64,000 bases of DNA, from assembly GCA_900321035.1 (NCBI GenBank), contig ONUH01000001.1, positions 186,001 through 250,000 of the forward strand, in the 5' to 3' direction. Shown one piece after another: positions 1-8,535 of the stretch. The translations under genes were made by a program, and so were the position numbers. The DNA is from an uncultured Selenomonadales bacterium (lineage in GTDB: Bacteria > Bacillota > Negativicutes > Selenomonadales > Selenomonadaceae). A model generated the notes under the pieces. That model saw nothing but the letters and a program-made list of their open reading frames with translations, did not search any database and had not been told where the DNA came from. The first letter of the stretch is position 1, and the number at the start of each line of letters is the position of its first letter.

Positions 1-849
1 CTCGGGCGGCGCCTCTCGGGACGCCACGATGACCGCCACGTCCTCCAACCGCTGAAAATCGGTCGCAGGCTCAATCACCGCATAATGAAGAAGTCCGCCG
101 CTGTCATTCTTGACGGCGGACACGGTGCCGACCATAATTCCCTTTGGATAAATTCCGCCGAATCCCGACGTGACAACGATATCGCCCACTGCCATATCCT
201 GGCTCTTGGGTACATTGACCATACGCGGATGCATCGCGTCGTCCGGCGTACCCTTGACGACGCCGGCCACACGGGACCGCTGCACCAGTGCGCCAGCCGC
301 TGACCGCGGGTCCAAGATCAACTGCACCTTGGACGAAATCGGTCCGGCGTCCGTCACGGTTCCCACAAGACCGCGAGCCGTAATCACCGCCATATTTTTC
401 TGGACGCCGTGCTGCGTGCCTCGGTCAATGACAATCATGCGCGTCCACGTCGTCGGCTCACGGCCGATGACACGCGCCATGACCAAATCGAACTGCCTCG
501 CAGACTGCGTATATCCCAAGAGCTCGCGAAGACGGATATTCTCTGCCGCGTATTCGTTTGCCTGCACGTTCTGCACGCGGAGCTGCTCCACCTCGCTGCG
601 GAGCAACTGATTTTGCTGATGGACGGTCAGTATATCCTGGACATTTGCCACCACGCCCTGTACCTGCGCTCCCGCCCAAGCCGCAGCCCGTTGGAATGGA
701 GCCAAAAGCGTAATGACCGCGGGGCTTGAAAAGGGCGTCACGAACCGGCCCCTCGCCGCAAAAAAAACGATGCAGAAAACGCTGACGGTAATAAATATCA
801 ACAGCCACGCAGTGCGGCCCGTCTCGCCTTCCCGCTTTACCTTGCTCAT
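1..849 (-). CDS. mreC: Rod shape-determining protein MreC (3' end cut by window)
   Basis: MreC is a membrane-anchored periplasmic protein that links the MreB cytoskeleton to cell-wall elongation. Reading the minus strand from ATG at 849 gives an open frame of 283 codons that runs off the left edge, so the C-terminus is missing. It opens with a short basic cytoplasmic stretch and one membrane segment (about residues 13-33). A coiled-coil-like stretch follows (about 70-110), then the beta-rich MreC core, including the pattern VMARVIGREPTTWTR. The ATG directly abuts the mreB stop codon, which implies translational coupling in an mreBC operon; mreD is expected just outside the window. The family call is firm from sequence pattern and neighbour. 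Confidence 0.93.
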   Translation of the reverse strand, partial: MSKVKREGETGRTAWLLIFITVSVFCIVFFAARGRFVTPFSSPAVITLLAPFQRAAAWAGAQVQGVVANVQDILTVHQQNQLLRSEVEQLRVQNVQANEYAAENIRLRELLGYTQSARQFDLVMARVIGREPTTWTRMIVIDRGTQHGVQKNMAVITARGLVGTVTDAGPISSKVQLILDPRSAAGALVQRSRVAGVVKGTPDDAMHPRMVNVPKSQDMAVGDIVVTSGFGGIYPKGIMVGTVSAVKNDSGGLLHYAVIEPATDFQRLEDVAVIVASREAPPE

Positions 850-1887
850 TTATTTCAGCTTCTTCGTCGTCATAACCACGCGCTGCAAAAGCTCGATGTT
901 CTCCAGCGAACGTCCTGTACCTTCTCCCACGCAGGAAAGAGCGTCCTCCGCCACCAAAACCGGCATCCCCGTTTCCTTGGAAAGCAGCTTGTCCAAATTC
1001 GTCAGCAAAGCGCCGCCGCCGGTCATCATGATTCCATGATCCATCACGTCGGAAGCCAATTCCGGCGGCGTTTTTTCCAAAGTGCCCTTGACCGCGTCAA
1101 TGATTTTGTAAATCGGCTCATTCAGCGCCTCGCGGACTTCGCGCGCTTTGAGATGCACCGTCTGCGGAAGACCGCTGACCAAATCGCGCCCGCGGATATC
1201 CATCGCCTTCTCCGTCGCCGGATCTACGATAGCCGTTCCGATCGCCATCTTGACCTCTTCCGCAGTTCTCTCGCCAATCAACAGATTATACATGCGCTTG
1301 ACATACTGGACGATAGCCGAATCCAATTCGTCGCCGCCGATGCGGATGGAACGGCTCGTCACGATACCGCCCAAAGAAATGACGGCAATCTCCGTCGTGC
1401 CGCCGCCGATATCGACGACCATACTGCCCGTCGCCTCTTCCACCGGAAGCCCTGCCCCGATTGCCGCAGCCATCGGCTCCTCAATCAGGTACGCTTCCCG
1501 TGCGCCGGCCTGCTGCGCCGCGTCGATGACCGCGCGCTTCTCCACTTCCGTGACGCCCGACGGCACGCCGACAACTACACGGGGCCGGACAAACGATTTC
1601 GTATTCATCGCCTTGCGAATGAAATACTTGAGCATCGCCTGCGTCACGTCAAAATCGGCGATCACGCCGTCCTTCATCGGGCGAATCGCCACAATATTTC
1701 CCGGCGTGCGGCCGATCATGCGCTTTGCTTCCTCGCCGACCGCCAGCACCTCGCCGGTATCGCTCTTTATCGCCACCACGGACGGCTCACGAAGGACGAT
1801 GCCCCGTCCCTTCACATGCACCAACGTATTCGCCGTTCCAAGATCGATTCCCATGTCACGCGAAAAACCGCCAAATATGCTCCACAT
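850..1887 (-). CDS. mreB: Rod shape-determining actin homologue MreB
   Basis: MreB is the bacterial actin that polymerises under the inner membrane and positions peptidoglycan elongation. The 345-residue protein has the actin-fold ATP-binding motifs GIDLGTANT near the N-terminus and DIGGGTTE at about residues 159-166. Residues [19 protein letters not shown] match the MreB family closely, and the length is typical. An upstream in-frame ATG at 1917 exists, but the chosen ATG at 1887 gives the usual MreB N-terminus and is preceded by AAGGAGC. The spacing of about 12 bases is slightly long. The gene is followed immediately by mreC. Confidence 0.96.
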   Translation of the reverse strand: MWSIFGGFSRDMGIDLGTANTLVHVKGRGIVLREPSVVAIKSDTGEVLAVGEEAKRMIGRTPGNIVAIRPMKDGVIADFDVTQAMLKYFIRKAMNTKSFVRPRVVVGVPSGVTEVEKRAVIDAAQQAGAREAYLIEEPMAAAIGAGLPVEEATGSMVVDIGGGTTEIAVISLGGIVTSRSIRIGGDELDSAIVQYVKRMYNLLIGERTAEEVKMAIGTAIVDPATEKAMDIRGRDLVSGLPQTVHLKAREVREALNEPIYKIIDAVKGTLEKTPPELASDVMDHGIMMTGGGALLTNLDKLLSKETGMPVLVAEDALSCVGEGTGRSLENIELLQRVVMTTKKLK

Positions 1888-1926
1888 TTCTTTTATAAGC
1901 TCCTTCCTCAACAACACAATATACCT

Positions 1927-1932
1927 ATTATA
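1927..1932 (-). promoter_or_regulatory. Possible -10 box for mreBC
   Basis: On the minus strand TATAAT lies about 40 bases before the mreB start. No convincing -35 box is present at normal spacing, so this is a tentative assignment from the -10 match alone. Confidence 0.4.
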
Positions 1933-2095
1933 GAAACAATGTTCCCATACTTTGCCATTTTCAAGCTATAGTATTGTACCACACCTTGAGCTTGAAGAAA
2001 ATGTTTAAAGAAAAATTTTTCACAAACCAAAAACAAATACGCTTTTCCCCGAAAAAGAAAGTTATAATCGGGCAGTTTCTTATTTTCTTTCCATT

Positions 2096-2288
2096 TGATA
2101 TAATAATAAACGATAAATACGCATGTTCGAACCCTGCGGGGAATTATTTCGTCAGACAAGGCGTGACATGCCAGTGGCATGTCATGGTGCTTGAAGCCGC
2201 AGTATTGCACTACGTCGAGAGCGCTTTGGCACGGCTTGACGGGAAGAGACCCTGCCGGGACGACGTCGTAAGTTGAAGGAGGCTCTAT
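2096..2288 (+). promoter_or_regulatory. Extended -10 promoter and long structured leader of the HerA-like gene
   Basis: An extended -10 (TG at 2096-2097, TATAAT at 2099-2104) is followed by about 180 untranslated bases before the ATPase gene. The leader holds a perfect inverted repeat with 10-base arms and a one-base centre (2164-2184, TGACATGCCA/TGGCATGTCA). It also has AAGCCG at about 2193-2198 pairing with CGGCTT about 40 bases later, and CGTCA pairing with TGACG further out. Together these look like a branched RNA fold, a regulator operator, or both. It matches no riboswitch, SRP or tmRNA signature that I know. The rest of the 1888-2095 gap is AT-rich and shows no gene. Confidence 0.45.
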
Positions 2289-3953
2289 ATGTTAAAGGAC
2301 GGAAAAGTTTGGATCGCGCAAAACGACAACGGCGAGAACATTTTTATTTTGCCGAAAATGGCAAACCGCCACGGCCTCGTCGCCGGAGCTACTGGCACAG
2401 GCAAGACCGTCACCCTGAAAGTGATGGCGGAGACGTTCAGCGATATGGGCGTTCCCGTGTTCATGGCCGACGTCAAAGGCGACATCGCCGGTATGCTCTG
2501 CCCCGGCACGGATACCGAAGATATGCAGAAACGCATCGCGAAATTCGGTCTTGCGGAAGCCGGGTTCAGCTATAAGGGCTGCCCCGTGACCCTTTGGGAC
2601 ATTTTCGGCAAGAACGGCATTCCTCTCCGTACCACAGTCTCGGAAATCGGGCCGCTGCTCCTGGCGCGCATCTTGGAACTGAACGACCTGCAGAGCGCGC
2701 TTTTGAGCATCATCTTCAAGATTGCCGACGACAACAACCTTCTTTTGATTGATACGAAAGACATCAAGGCCTGCGTCAATTACATACAGGATCATCGCGC
2801 CGATTTCGAACCGGATTACGGCAAGATGAGCGCCGCTTCGCTTTCGGCCATCCAACGTTCCATCGTCTCGCTGGAGCTGGCGGGCGGCGACGTATTCTTC
2901 GGCGAGCCTGCGCTGAATATCCATGACTGGATGACGCAGGACATGGGCAAGGGCATGATCAATATCCTTGACAGTGAAAGCCTCATCAGCAACGGAAAGC
3001 TCTACTCGACCTTCCTGCTCTGGATGCTGTCCGAACTCTTCGAGACGCTGCCCGAAGTCGGCGACATGCCGAAACCGAAGATGGTCTTCTTCTTCGACGA
3101 AGCGCATCTCCTCTTTGACGGCGCGTCAAAAGCGCTCTTGGACAAGATCGAGCAGGTCGTGAAACTGATTCGCTCGAAAGGCGTCGGCGTGTATTTCTGC
3201 ACCCAAAACCCGCGCGACATTCCCGACGGCGTCCTCGCCCAACTCGGAAACAAAGTCCAGCACGGTCTTCGCGCCTATACCCCCGCCGAGCAGAAATCGG
3301 TCAAGGCGGCGGCGGCCTCCTTCCGCGAAAATCCCGCCTTCGACGCAGTGGAAGTTATCCAATCCCTCGGCACCGGCAAGGCGCTCGTTTCTTTCCTCGG
3401 CGAAGACGGCGTACCCGGCATGGCGCAAAAAGTCTCTATCCTGCCGCCTCAGTGCAGCATGGCGGGCATCACCGAAAACCAACGCGACCAGGCCATCAAG
3501 GGCAGCATGCTCTACGGCAAATACGCGTCCAGCTTCGACTCTGATTCCGCCTATGAATTTTTGATGCGCCACGGGCAGGAGGAAGCCGCCGCCCGTCAGC
3601 GCGCCGCTGCGGAAGCGGAACAGGCGAAAGAGGACGCCCGCCTCGCGAAAGAGCAGGCGAAAGAAAACGCACGGCTCGCCAAGGAACAGGCGAAGGAAGA
3701 AGCCCGCATCGCCCGCGAGCAGGCAAAAGAGGAAGCCAGACTTGCGAAAGAAGCGGAAAAACAGGCTGCGGCTGCGGAGCGCGCGAAGAATCAGGCAATC
3801 AAATCCGTCGGCAACAGCGTCCTCGGCACTGTAGGCCGCGCCGTCGGCAAGAGCATCGGCGGCAGCGCCGGCGGCTCTTTCGGCAAGACTCTCGGCGGAA
3901 ATCTCGGCGCCAGCCTTGCCCGCGGCATTTTCGGAACCCTCTTCAAAAGCTGA
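2289..3953 (+). CDS. HerA-like ATPase (DUF853 family)
   Basis: A 554-residue P-loop ATPase of the HerA/FtsK-related DUF853 (YjgR) family, thought to be a hexameric DNA-translocating or nucleic-acid-remodelling enzyme; the precise role is not known. Walker A is GATGTGKT (residues 33-40) and Walker B is MVFFFDEAHLLF (about 264-275). The ATPase core ends near residue 425. A long charged helix follows, made of a degenerate 11-residue repeat of the type EQAKEEARLAK (about 430-500), then a glycine-rich tail ending in RGIFGTLFKS, which is typical of the family. A strong ribosome site (AAGGAGG) precedes the start. The gene is monocistronic between its own leader and a terminator. Confidence 0.88.
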   Translation: MLKDGKVWIAQNDNGENIFILPKMANRHGLVAGATGTGKTVTLKVMAETFSDMGVPVFMADVKGDIAGMLCPGTDTEDMQKRIAKFGLAEAGFSYKGCPVTLWDIFGKNGIPLRTTVSEIGPLLLARILELNDLQSALLSIIFKIADDNNLLLIDTKDIKACVNYIQDHRADFEPDYGKMSAASLSAIQRSIVSLELAGGDVFFGEPALNIHDWMTQDMGKGMINILDSESLISNGKLYSTFLLWMLSELFETLPEVGDMPKPKMVFFFDEAHLLFDGASKALLDKIEQVVKLIRSKGVGVYFCTQNPRDIPDGVLAQLGNKVQHGLRAYTPAEQKSVKAAAASFRENPAFDAVEVIQSLGTGKALVSFLGEDGVPGMAQKVSILPPQCSMAGITENQRDQAIKGSMLYGKYASSFDSDSAYEFLMRHGQEEAAARQRAAAEAEQAKEDARLAKEQAKENARLAKEQAKEEARIAREQAKEEARLAKEAEKQAAAAERAKNQAIKSVGNSVLGTVGRAVGKSIGGSAGGSFGKTLGGNLGASLARGIFGTLFKS

Positions 3954-3960
3954 AACAGGA

Positions 3961-4007
3961 AATAAAAAAGTTGAGGTAAGAGCATTCCTTACCTCAACTT
4001 TTTTATT
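3961..4007. terminator. Bidirectional terminator between the HerA-like gene and glmS
   Basis: A perfect 20-base inverted repeat (3961-3980 with 3988-4007, 7-base loop) has A-runs on one side and T-runs on the other. It can therefore terminate transcription from both converging genes. Confidence 0.9.
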
Positions 4008-4023
4008 GCGAATCTTCGTCTTT

Positions 4024-5853
4024 TTATTCCACCGTTACCGACTTTGCCAAGTTTCTCGGTTTGTCCACGTCATGGCCGCGCGTGATGGCGGCGTAATACG
4101 CCAAAAGCTGGAGCGGCACCACCGCGAGGAGCGGAATCAGCATTTCGTCCGTCTCCGGCACCTTGATGACGTGATCCACGTATTTTTCCAGCTCCGTGTC
4201 GGCGTCGGACGCGATGCCGATGACCACGGCGTCACGGGCCTTGACTTCCTTAATATTAGAAAGTGTTTTTTCGTAAACGCTCTTTTGCGTCGCGATGGCG
4301 ATGACCGGCACGCCATCCACGATCAGCGCCAGCGTTCCGTGCTTCAGCTCGCCCGCAGCATAGGCCTCCGCGTGGATATAGCTGATTTCTTTGAGCTTCA
4401 AGGAACCTTCCAAAGCCACGTCGTAGTCCAGGGATCGGCCGATGAAAAATACGTTTTCGTTGAAACCGTACTGCCGAGCGAAGGTCTTGATCGGGTCCAC
4501 ATCCTCCAGCGTACGGCTGATTTGCGTAGGAATATCTTTCAGGCCGCGAACAAGTTCCGAGATGCGCTCCTTAGGCATCGAACCGCGAATGTCCGCCATG
4601 TAAAGACCGAGGAGCAGCATCACGATAAGCTGCGTCGTGTAGGCCTTCGTGGACGCGACGGCAATCTCCGGCCCCGCCCAGGTATAGACGACCTGATCGG
4701 CCTCCCGTGCGATGGAGGAACCGACCACGTTCGTGACCGCCAGCGTCTTCGAGCCGAGGCGCTTCGCCTCTTTCAAAGCGGCCAGCGTGTCGATGGTCTC
4801 GCCGGACTGACTGACGACGATGGTCAGGGTATGCTCGTCAACAATCGGCGAACGATAACGGAACTCCGAGGCGATATCGCACTCCACGGGAATGCGCGCC
4901 ATATTTTCGATGTAATACTTGCCTACAAGACCCGCATGGTAAGCGGTGCCGCAAGCGACGATGAAGACCTTGTGGACGTCGTCCAAAAACGCGTTGTCCC
5001 AGCTAAGCTCCTCCAAAACCACCGAGCTTTCGTCCTTCGCAATACGAGAGGCAAGCGTCGCGCGGACGGCTTTCGGCTGCTCGTGGATCTCCTTCAGCAT
5101 GAAATGCTCGAAACCGCCTTTTTCCGCAGCTTCCGCATTCCAGTTCACTTCAAAGACTTTTTTGCGGATGGGTACGCCCGCGTAATTCATGATGGAGACG
5201 CCGACCCTCGTCACCACCGCCATCTCGCCGTCGCTTAAAATATAGGTCCGCCTCGTATGCTTGATAATAGCGGGAATATCCGACGCGATGAAATTTTCCC
5301 CTTTGCCCAATCCGATGACGAGAGGATTGTCCTGCTTCGAGCAAATCAGCTTTCCGGGATCGCGCCGAGACATAAAGACGATGGAATACGAGCCCTCGAT
5401 GCGGCGCAGGACCTCGCGAACGGCGGCCTCGAAATCTCCGTCGTAAACTTCCTCCAACAGATGCGGCAGCACTTCCGTATCCGTTTCCGAAAGGAATTTA
5501 TGCCCCTTGGAAATCAACTCTTCTTTCAGCGCCAAATAATTCTCGATGATGCCGTTGTGCACGACGGCGAAATCTCCCGCGCAGTCCGAATGCGGATGCG
5601 AATTCAAGTCGGACGGACGCCCGTGGGTCGCCCAGCGCGTATGACCAATCCCCATCGTGCCGACAGGAATATCGTCCCCAAGCTTATCTTTCAATTCAGA
5701 AAGCCTTCCGACGCTTTTTTCCACGCGAATCTTATCCCCGTCGAAGACCGCGATGCCCGCCGAGTCATAGCCCCGATATTCGAGTTTCGTCAGCCCCTCC
5801 AAAAGAAACCTCGCCGCTTCGCCGTCGCCGACATAGCCAACAATACCGCACAT
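4024..5853 (-). CDS. glmS: Glutamine-fructose-6-phosphate aminotransferase (isomerising)
   Basis: GlmS makes glucosamine-6-phosphate from fructose-6-phosphate and glutamine, the first step towards UDP-GlcNAc for peptidoglycan. The 609-residue protein starts MCGIVGYVG, so the catalytic cysteine follows the initiator methionine. It has an N-terminal class II glutamine amidotransferase domain, two SIS sugar-isomerase domains, and the conserved end NLAKSVTVE. An in-frame extension to 6021 exists but would bury the N-terminal cysteine. The ATG at 5853 has GGAGGG nine bases upstream. The leader is only about 75 bases, and no glmS ribozyme core is recognisable. Confidence 0.97.
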   Translation of the reverse strand: MCGIVGYVGDGEAARFLLEGLTKLEYRGYDSAGIAVFDGDKIRVEKSVGRLSELKDKLGDDIPVGTMGIGHTRWATHGRPSDLNSHPHSDCAGDFAVVHNGIIENYLALKEELISKGHKFLSETDTEVLPHLLEEVYDGDFEAAVREVLRRIEGSYSIVFMSRRDPGKLICSKQDNPLVIGLGKGENFIASDIPAIIKHTRRTYILSDGEMAVVTRVGVSIMNYAGVPIRKKVFEVNWNAEAAEKGGFEHFMLKEIHEQPKAVRATLASRIAKDESSVVLEELSWDNAFLDDVHKVFIVACGTAYHAGLVGKYYIENMARIPVECDIASEFRYRSPIVDEHTLTIVVSQSGETIDTLAALKEAKRLGSKTLAVTNVVGSSIAREADQVVYTWAGPEIAVASTKAYTTQLIVMLLLGLYMADIRGSMPKERISELVRGLKDIPTQISRTLEDVDPIKTFARQYGFNENVFFIGRSLDYDVALEGSLKLKEISYIHAEAYAAGELKHGTLALIVDGVPVIAIATQKSVYEKTLSNIKEVKARDAVVIGIASDADTELEKYVDHVIKVPETDEMLIPLLAVVPLQLLAYYAAITRGHDVDKPRNLAKSVTVE

Positions 5854-5932
5854 AAGTAAATTCCCTCCATACCTTTCGGCATAACTGTCAAACAGAAACA
5901 CGGCAAAGAAGCCTTGCCCCTTTGCCGCCCCT

Positions 5933-5961
5933 ATTCTACTGGAACGCCGCGCGATAGTCAA
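5933..5961 (-). promoter_or_regulatory. glmS promoter
   Basis: On the minus strand TTGACT (5956-5961) and TAGAAT (5933-5938) are separated by 17 bases, a good sigma-70-type promoter. The predicted transcript starts about 75 bases before the glmS ATG. Its 5' leader can form an 8-bp hairpin CGGCAAAG/CTTTGCCG. Confidence 0.8.
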
Positions 5962-5982
5962 GACTTTCCATGTTTCTTCCAT

Positions 5983-6010
5983 TTGACATTTGCGCCGAAT
6001 CGCGTACAAT
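5983..6010 (+). promoter_or_regulatory. Promoter of the nicotinamidase-like gene
   Basis: TTGACA (5983-5988) and TACAAT (6005-6010) with 16-base spacing, facing away from the glmS promoter. The short leader holds an 8-bp hairpin, GGAAATAC/GTATTTCC, at 6026-6047. Confidence 0.8.
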
Positions 6011-6070
6011 AAAGAAATCACATCAGGAAATACGGTTCAGTATTTCCATAGGAAAGGAAGATTGGATTCC

Positions 6071-6583
6071 ATGAAAAAAGCTCTCGTCGTCATTGATATG
6101 CAGAACGACTTCATCGACGGTTCCCTGGGCACGCCCGAAGCGCAGGCCATCGTCCTCAACGTCTCCGAACGTGTCAAGGCCGCCGTCCAGGACGGAGAAA
6201 AACTGATTTTCACGCAGGACACGCACCCGAAAAATTATCTCCAAACAGCCGAAGGAAAAAAACTGCCCGTCGAGCACTGCATCAAGCCGGCCCACGGCTG
6301 GGCGCTGACCTCCTCGCTGATTCCCTATGCGAAGGACGCCGTCGTGCTGGAAAAGCCGACCTTTGGCGCAACGGGACTGCCGCAGCACGTCGCCGGTTTT
6401 GATGAAATCACCGTCATCGGCCTCTGCACCGACATCTGCGTCATTTCCAACGCCATGTTGCTGAAAGCGTTCCTGCCGGAAGCAAAAATCTGCGTGGACA
6501 GCAACTGCTGCGCCGGCGTCACGCCGGAAAGCCATCTGCGCGCGCTGGAAGCGATGAAGATGTGCCAGATTGACGTGATATAA
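6071..6583 (+). CDS. pncA: Nicotinamidase-like cysteine hydrolase
   Basis: A 170-residue isochorismatase/nicotinamidase-fold hydrolase. The catalytic triad is visible as Asp9 (VVIDMQNDF), Lys95 (VLEKPTFGA) and Cys123 (GLCTDICV). The metal-binding set Asp50, His52 and His69 (QDTHP, VEHC) points to nicotinamidase, which hydrolyses nicotinamide to nicotinate for NAD recycling. Related amidases share much of this pattern, so the substrate is inferred. The chosen ATG follows GGAAAGGAAG; an upstream in-frame start at 5990 lies inside the promoter and was rejected. Monocistronic, with its own promoter and terminator. Confidence 0.82.
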   Translation: MKKALVVIDMQNDFIDGSLGTPEAQAIVLNVSERVKAAVQDGEKLIFTQDTHPKNYLQTAEGKKLPVEHCIKPAHGWALTSSLIPYAKDAVVLEKPTFGATGLPQHVAGFDEITVIGLCTDICVISNAMLLKAFLPEAKICVDSNCCAGVTPESHLRALEAMKMCQIDVI

Positions 6584-6596
6584 AAACATAGAAAGA

Positions 6597-6639
6597 AAAG
6601 CTCGCAAGGAATTCGAATATTTCCCTGCGAGCTTTTTTC
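6597..6639. terminator. Bidirectional terminator between converging pncA and RNase J genes
   Basis: The hairpin has GCTCGCAAGGAA pairing with TTCCCTGCGAGC, with A-runs before it and a T-run after it, so it can act on both strands. Confidence 0.85.
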
Positions 6640-6645
6640 TTTTTC

Positions 6646-8310
6646 TTATATTTCCATGATGATAGGAAGAATCATCGGGCGGCGGCGCGTCTTGTCAAAC
6701 AGGTAGCGCCCGAGGGCGTCGCGGATATTCGACTTGATAGAGCCCCACTCGAGCACACGCTCGTCACGGCAACGGTCGAGCGCCTGCTCGACGCGCTCCC
6801 GCGCCTCGTCCATCAATTCCTCGGATTCGCGCACATAGACGAATCCGCGGGAAACGATATCAGGCCCGGAAACGACTTCGCCCGTTTCCTTGTTCATCGT
6901 CAAAACAATGATCAGGATGCCGTCCTGCGAAAGCTGCCGCCGGTCGCGCAGCACGATATTGCCCACGTCGCCGACGCCAAGACCGTCCACCAGCACGCGG
7001 CCCGCCGTAACCTTTCCGGCCACTGTCCCCGTATCGCGCGTGAACTCAAAGATCTGCCCGTTCTCGCCGATAAAAATATTTTCCTTCGGCATGCCTAAAT
7101 CCCGGGCCAGCTTCGCATGCTTGATCAGATGGCGATACTCGCCGTGTACCGGAATGAAGAACTTCGGACGCACCAGATTGTGCATCAGCTTGATCTCTTC
7201 CTGGCTCGCGTGACCGGAAACGTGGATGCCCTCGCTCCGCCCATAGACGACGTTCGCGCCTAACTTCAACAGATGGTCGATGGTCTTCGACACCAGCTTC
7301 TCGTTGCCGGGAATCGGCGTCGCCGAAATGATGATCGTATCGCCGGGAACGATTGTCACTTTGCGGTGCTCGCCCACAGCCATGCGCGTCAGCGCAGACA
7401 TCGGCTCGCCCTGACTGCCCGTCGTGATGATGACAACCTGATTCGCCGAATAGAAATTGATCTCGTCGATGTCGATAATCGTGCCTTCCGGCGCGGTAAT
7501 ATACCCCATCTCAAGGGAGATCGTGACCACGTTCACCATGCTGCGGCCCAGCACGGCGACTTTTCGCTTGTAGCGCACCGCCGTGTCGATGACCTGCTGG
7601 ATGCGGTGGACGTTCGAGGAAAACGTGGCGACGATGATGCGCTGTTTCGCGTTGTGAAACGCTTTGTCAAACGCCGCGCCGACCGTGCGCTCGCTGGGCG
7701 TATGCCCCTCGCGCTCCGCGTTGGTACTGTCCGCCAGCATTAAAAGCACGCCCCGGTTTCCGAGATCGGAAAAGCGGCGAAAATCCGTCATTTCCCCGTC
7801 AATCGGCGTATAATCCAGCTTGTAGTCGCCGGTATGAACGATCATGCCCACCGGCGTGCGGATGGAAAGTCCCACCGCGTCGGGTATGCTGTGATTGACG
7901 CGAATAAAACCGACGCTGAAGCAGCCGATATTGATCACGTCTCCCGCCGCGACGGGACGGAGCTTCTCGCAGCTCACGCTGTGCTCCTTCAGCCGCCCTG
8001 ACAGAATGCCGAGCGTCAGACGCGTGCCATAGACCGGCACGTCAATCTGCTGCAGCACATACGGAAGCGCGCCGATATGGTCCTCATGCCCGTGCGTGAG
8101 AACAATGGCCTTGACTTTTTCGCGATTCTCGATCAGATACGTGATGTCGGGAATCACGAGGTCAATGCCAAGCATGTCGTCCTCGGGGAACATCAAGCCT
8201 GCGTCTATCAGCAGGATCTCGTCGTCCACGCGGATGACCGTCATATTTTTGCCGATCTCCCCCAAGCCGCCCAGAGGAATGACCTGCAACTTTTGTTGTC
8301 CCTTCGACAA
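6646..8310 (-). CDS. rnj: Ribonuclease J
   Basis: RNase J is a metallo-beta-lactamase/beta-CASP ribonuclease with endonuclease and 5' exonuclease activity, central to mRNA decay and RNA maturation in many Firmicutes. The protein shows LTHGHEDHIGALPYV, the zinc-binding HxHxDH motif, followed by the beta-CASP region and a C-terminal dimerisation domain. I place the start at a TTG (8310): GGAGGT lies nine bases upstream, and the resulting 554 residues match the family length. The ATG at 8334 has no ribosome site and would place that GGAGGT inside the gene. Own promoter at 8426-8455. Confidence 0.94.
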   Translation of the reverse strand: MSKGQQKLQVIPLGGLGEIGKNMTVIRVDDEILLIDAGLMFPEDDMLGIDLVIPDITYLIENREKVKAIVLTHGHEDHIGALPYVLQQIDVPVYGTRLTLGILSGRLKEHSVSCEKLRPVAAGDVINIGCFSVGFIRVNHSIPDAVGLSIRTPVGMIVHTGDYKLDYTPIDGEMTDFRRFSDLGNRGVLLMLADSTNAEREGHTPSERTVGAAFDKAFHNAKQRIIVATFSSNVHRIQQVIDTAVRYKRKVAVLGRSMVNVVTISLEMGYITAPEGTIIDIDEINFYSANQVVIITTGSQGEPMSALTRMAVGEHRKVTIVPGDTIIISATPIPGNEKLVSKTIDHLLKLGANVVYGRSEGIHVSGHASQEEIKLMHNLVRPKFFIPVHGEYRHLIKHAKLARDLGMPKENIFIGENGQIFEFTRDTGTVAGKVTAGRVLVDGLGVGDVGNIVLRDRRQLSQDGILIIVLTMNKETGEVVSGPDIVSRGFVYVRESEELMDEARERVEQALDRCRDERVLEWGSIKSNIRDALGRYLFDKTRRRPMILPIIMEI

Positions 8311-8425
8311 AAAAACAACACCTCCATTTTTCATTGACTGAAAAGGGAATCCATAATGAAATCCGAACCGTTCAACATCTAAAGCAGACCAAAAAGAATT
8401 GACCGTTCTGTTTTCGTTAAAGAAT

Positions 8426-8455
8426 ATTATATCCCGAAAAATCCCCGCTTGTCAA
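8426..8455 (-). promoter_or_regulatory. RNase J promoter
   Basis: On the minus strand TTGACA (8450-8455) and TATAAT (8426-8431) are separated by 18 bases. The leader before the TTG start is about 110 bases. Confidence 0.8.
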
Positions 8456-8501
8456 AGAAAGTTTTTCCTTTCCGCCCCTTTCGTTCGATGGAAAATTCCT
8501 C

Positions 8502-8507
8502 TATAAT
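8502..8507 (+). promoter_or_regulatory. Probable -10 box of the aminotransferase-like gene
   Basis: TATAAT lies 29 bases before the TTG start of the aminotransferase-like gene and diverges from the RNase J promoter. The -35 region is poor. Confidence 0.5.
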
Positions 8508-8535
8508 AGAAAAATCGAATAGGAGGTCTTGCAAA

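Noticed and set aside
2105..2288. 6S RNA, SRP RNA or tmRNA in the leader of the HerA-like gene
   Set aside because: The SRP GGAAGG loop, the tmRNA T-arm and a clear 6S end pairing were all absent. It is kept only as an unassigned structured leader.
5854..5961. glmS ribozyme upstream of glmS
   Set aside because: The leader from the predicted start is only about 75 bases, too short for the ribozyme, and I see no matching core sequence.
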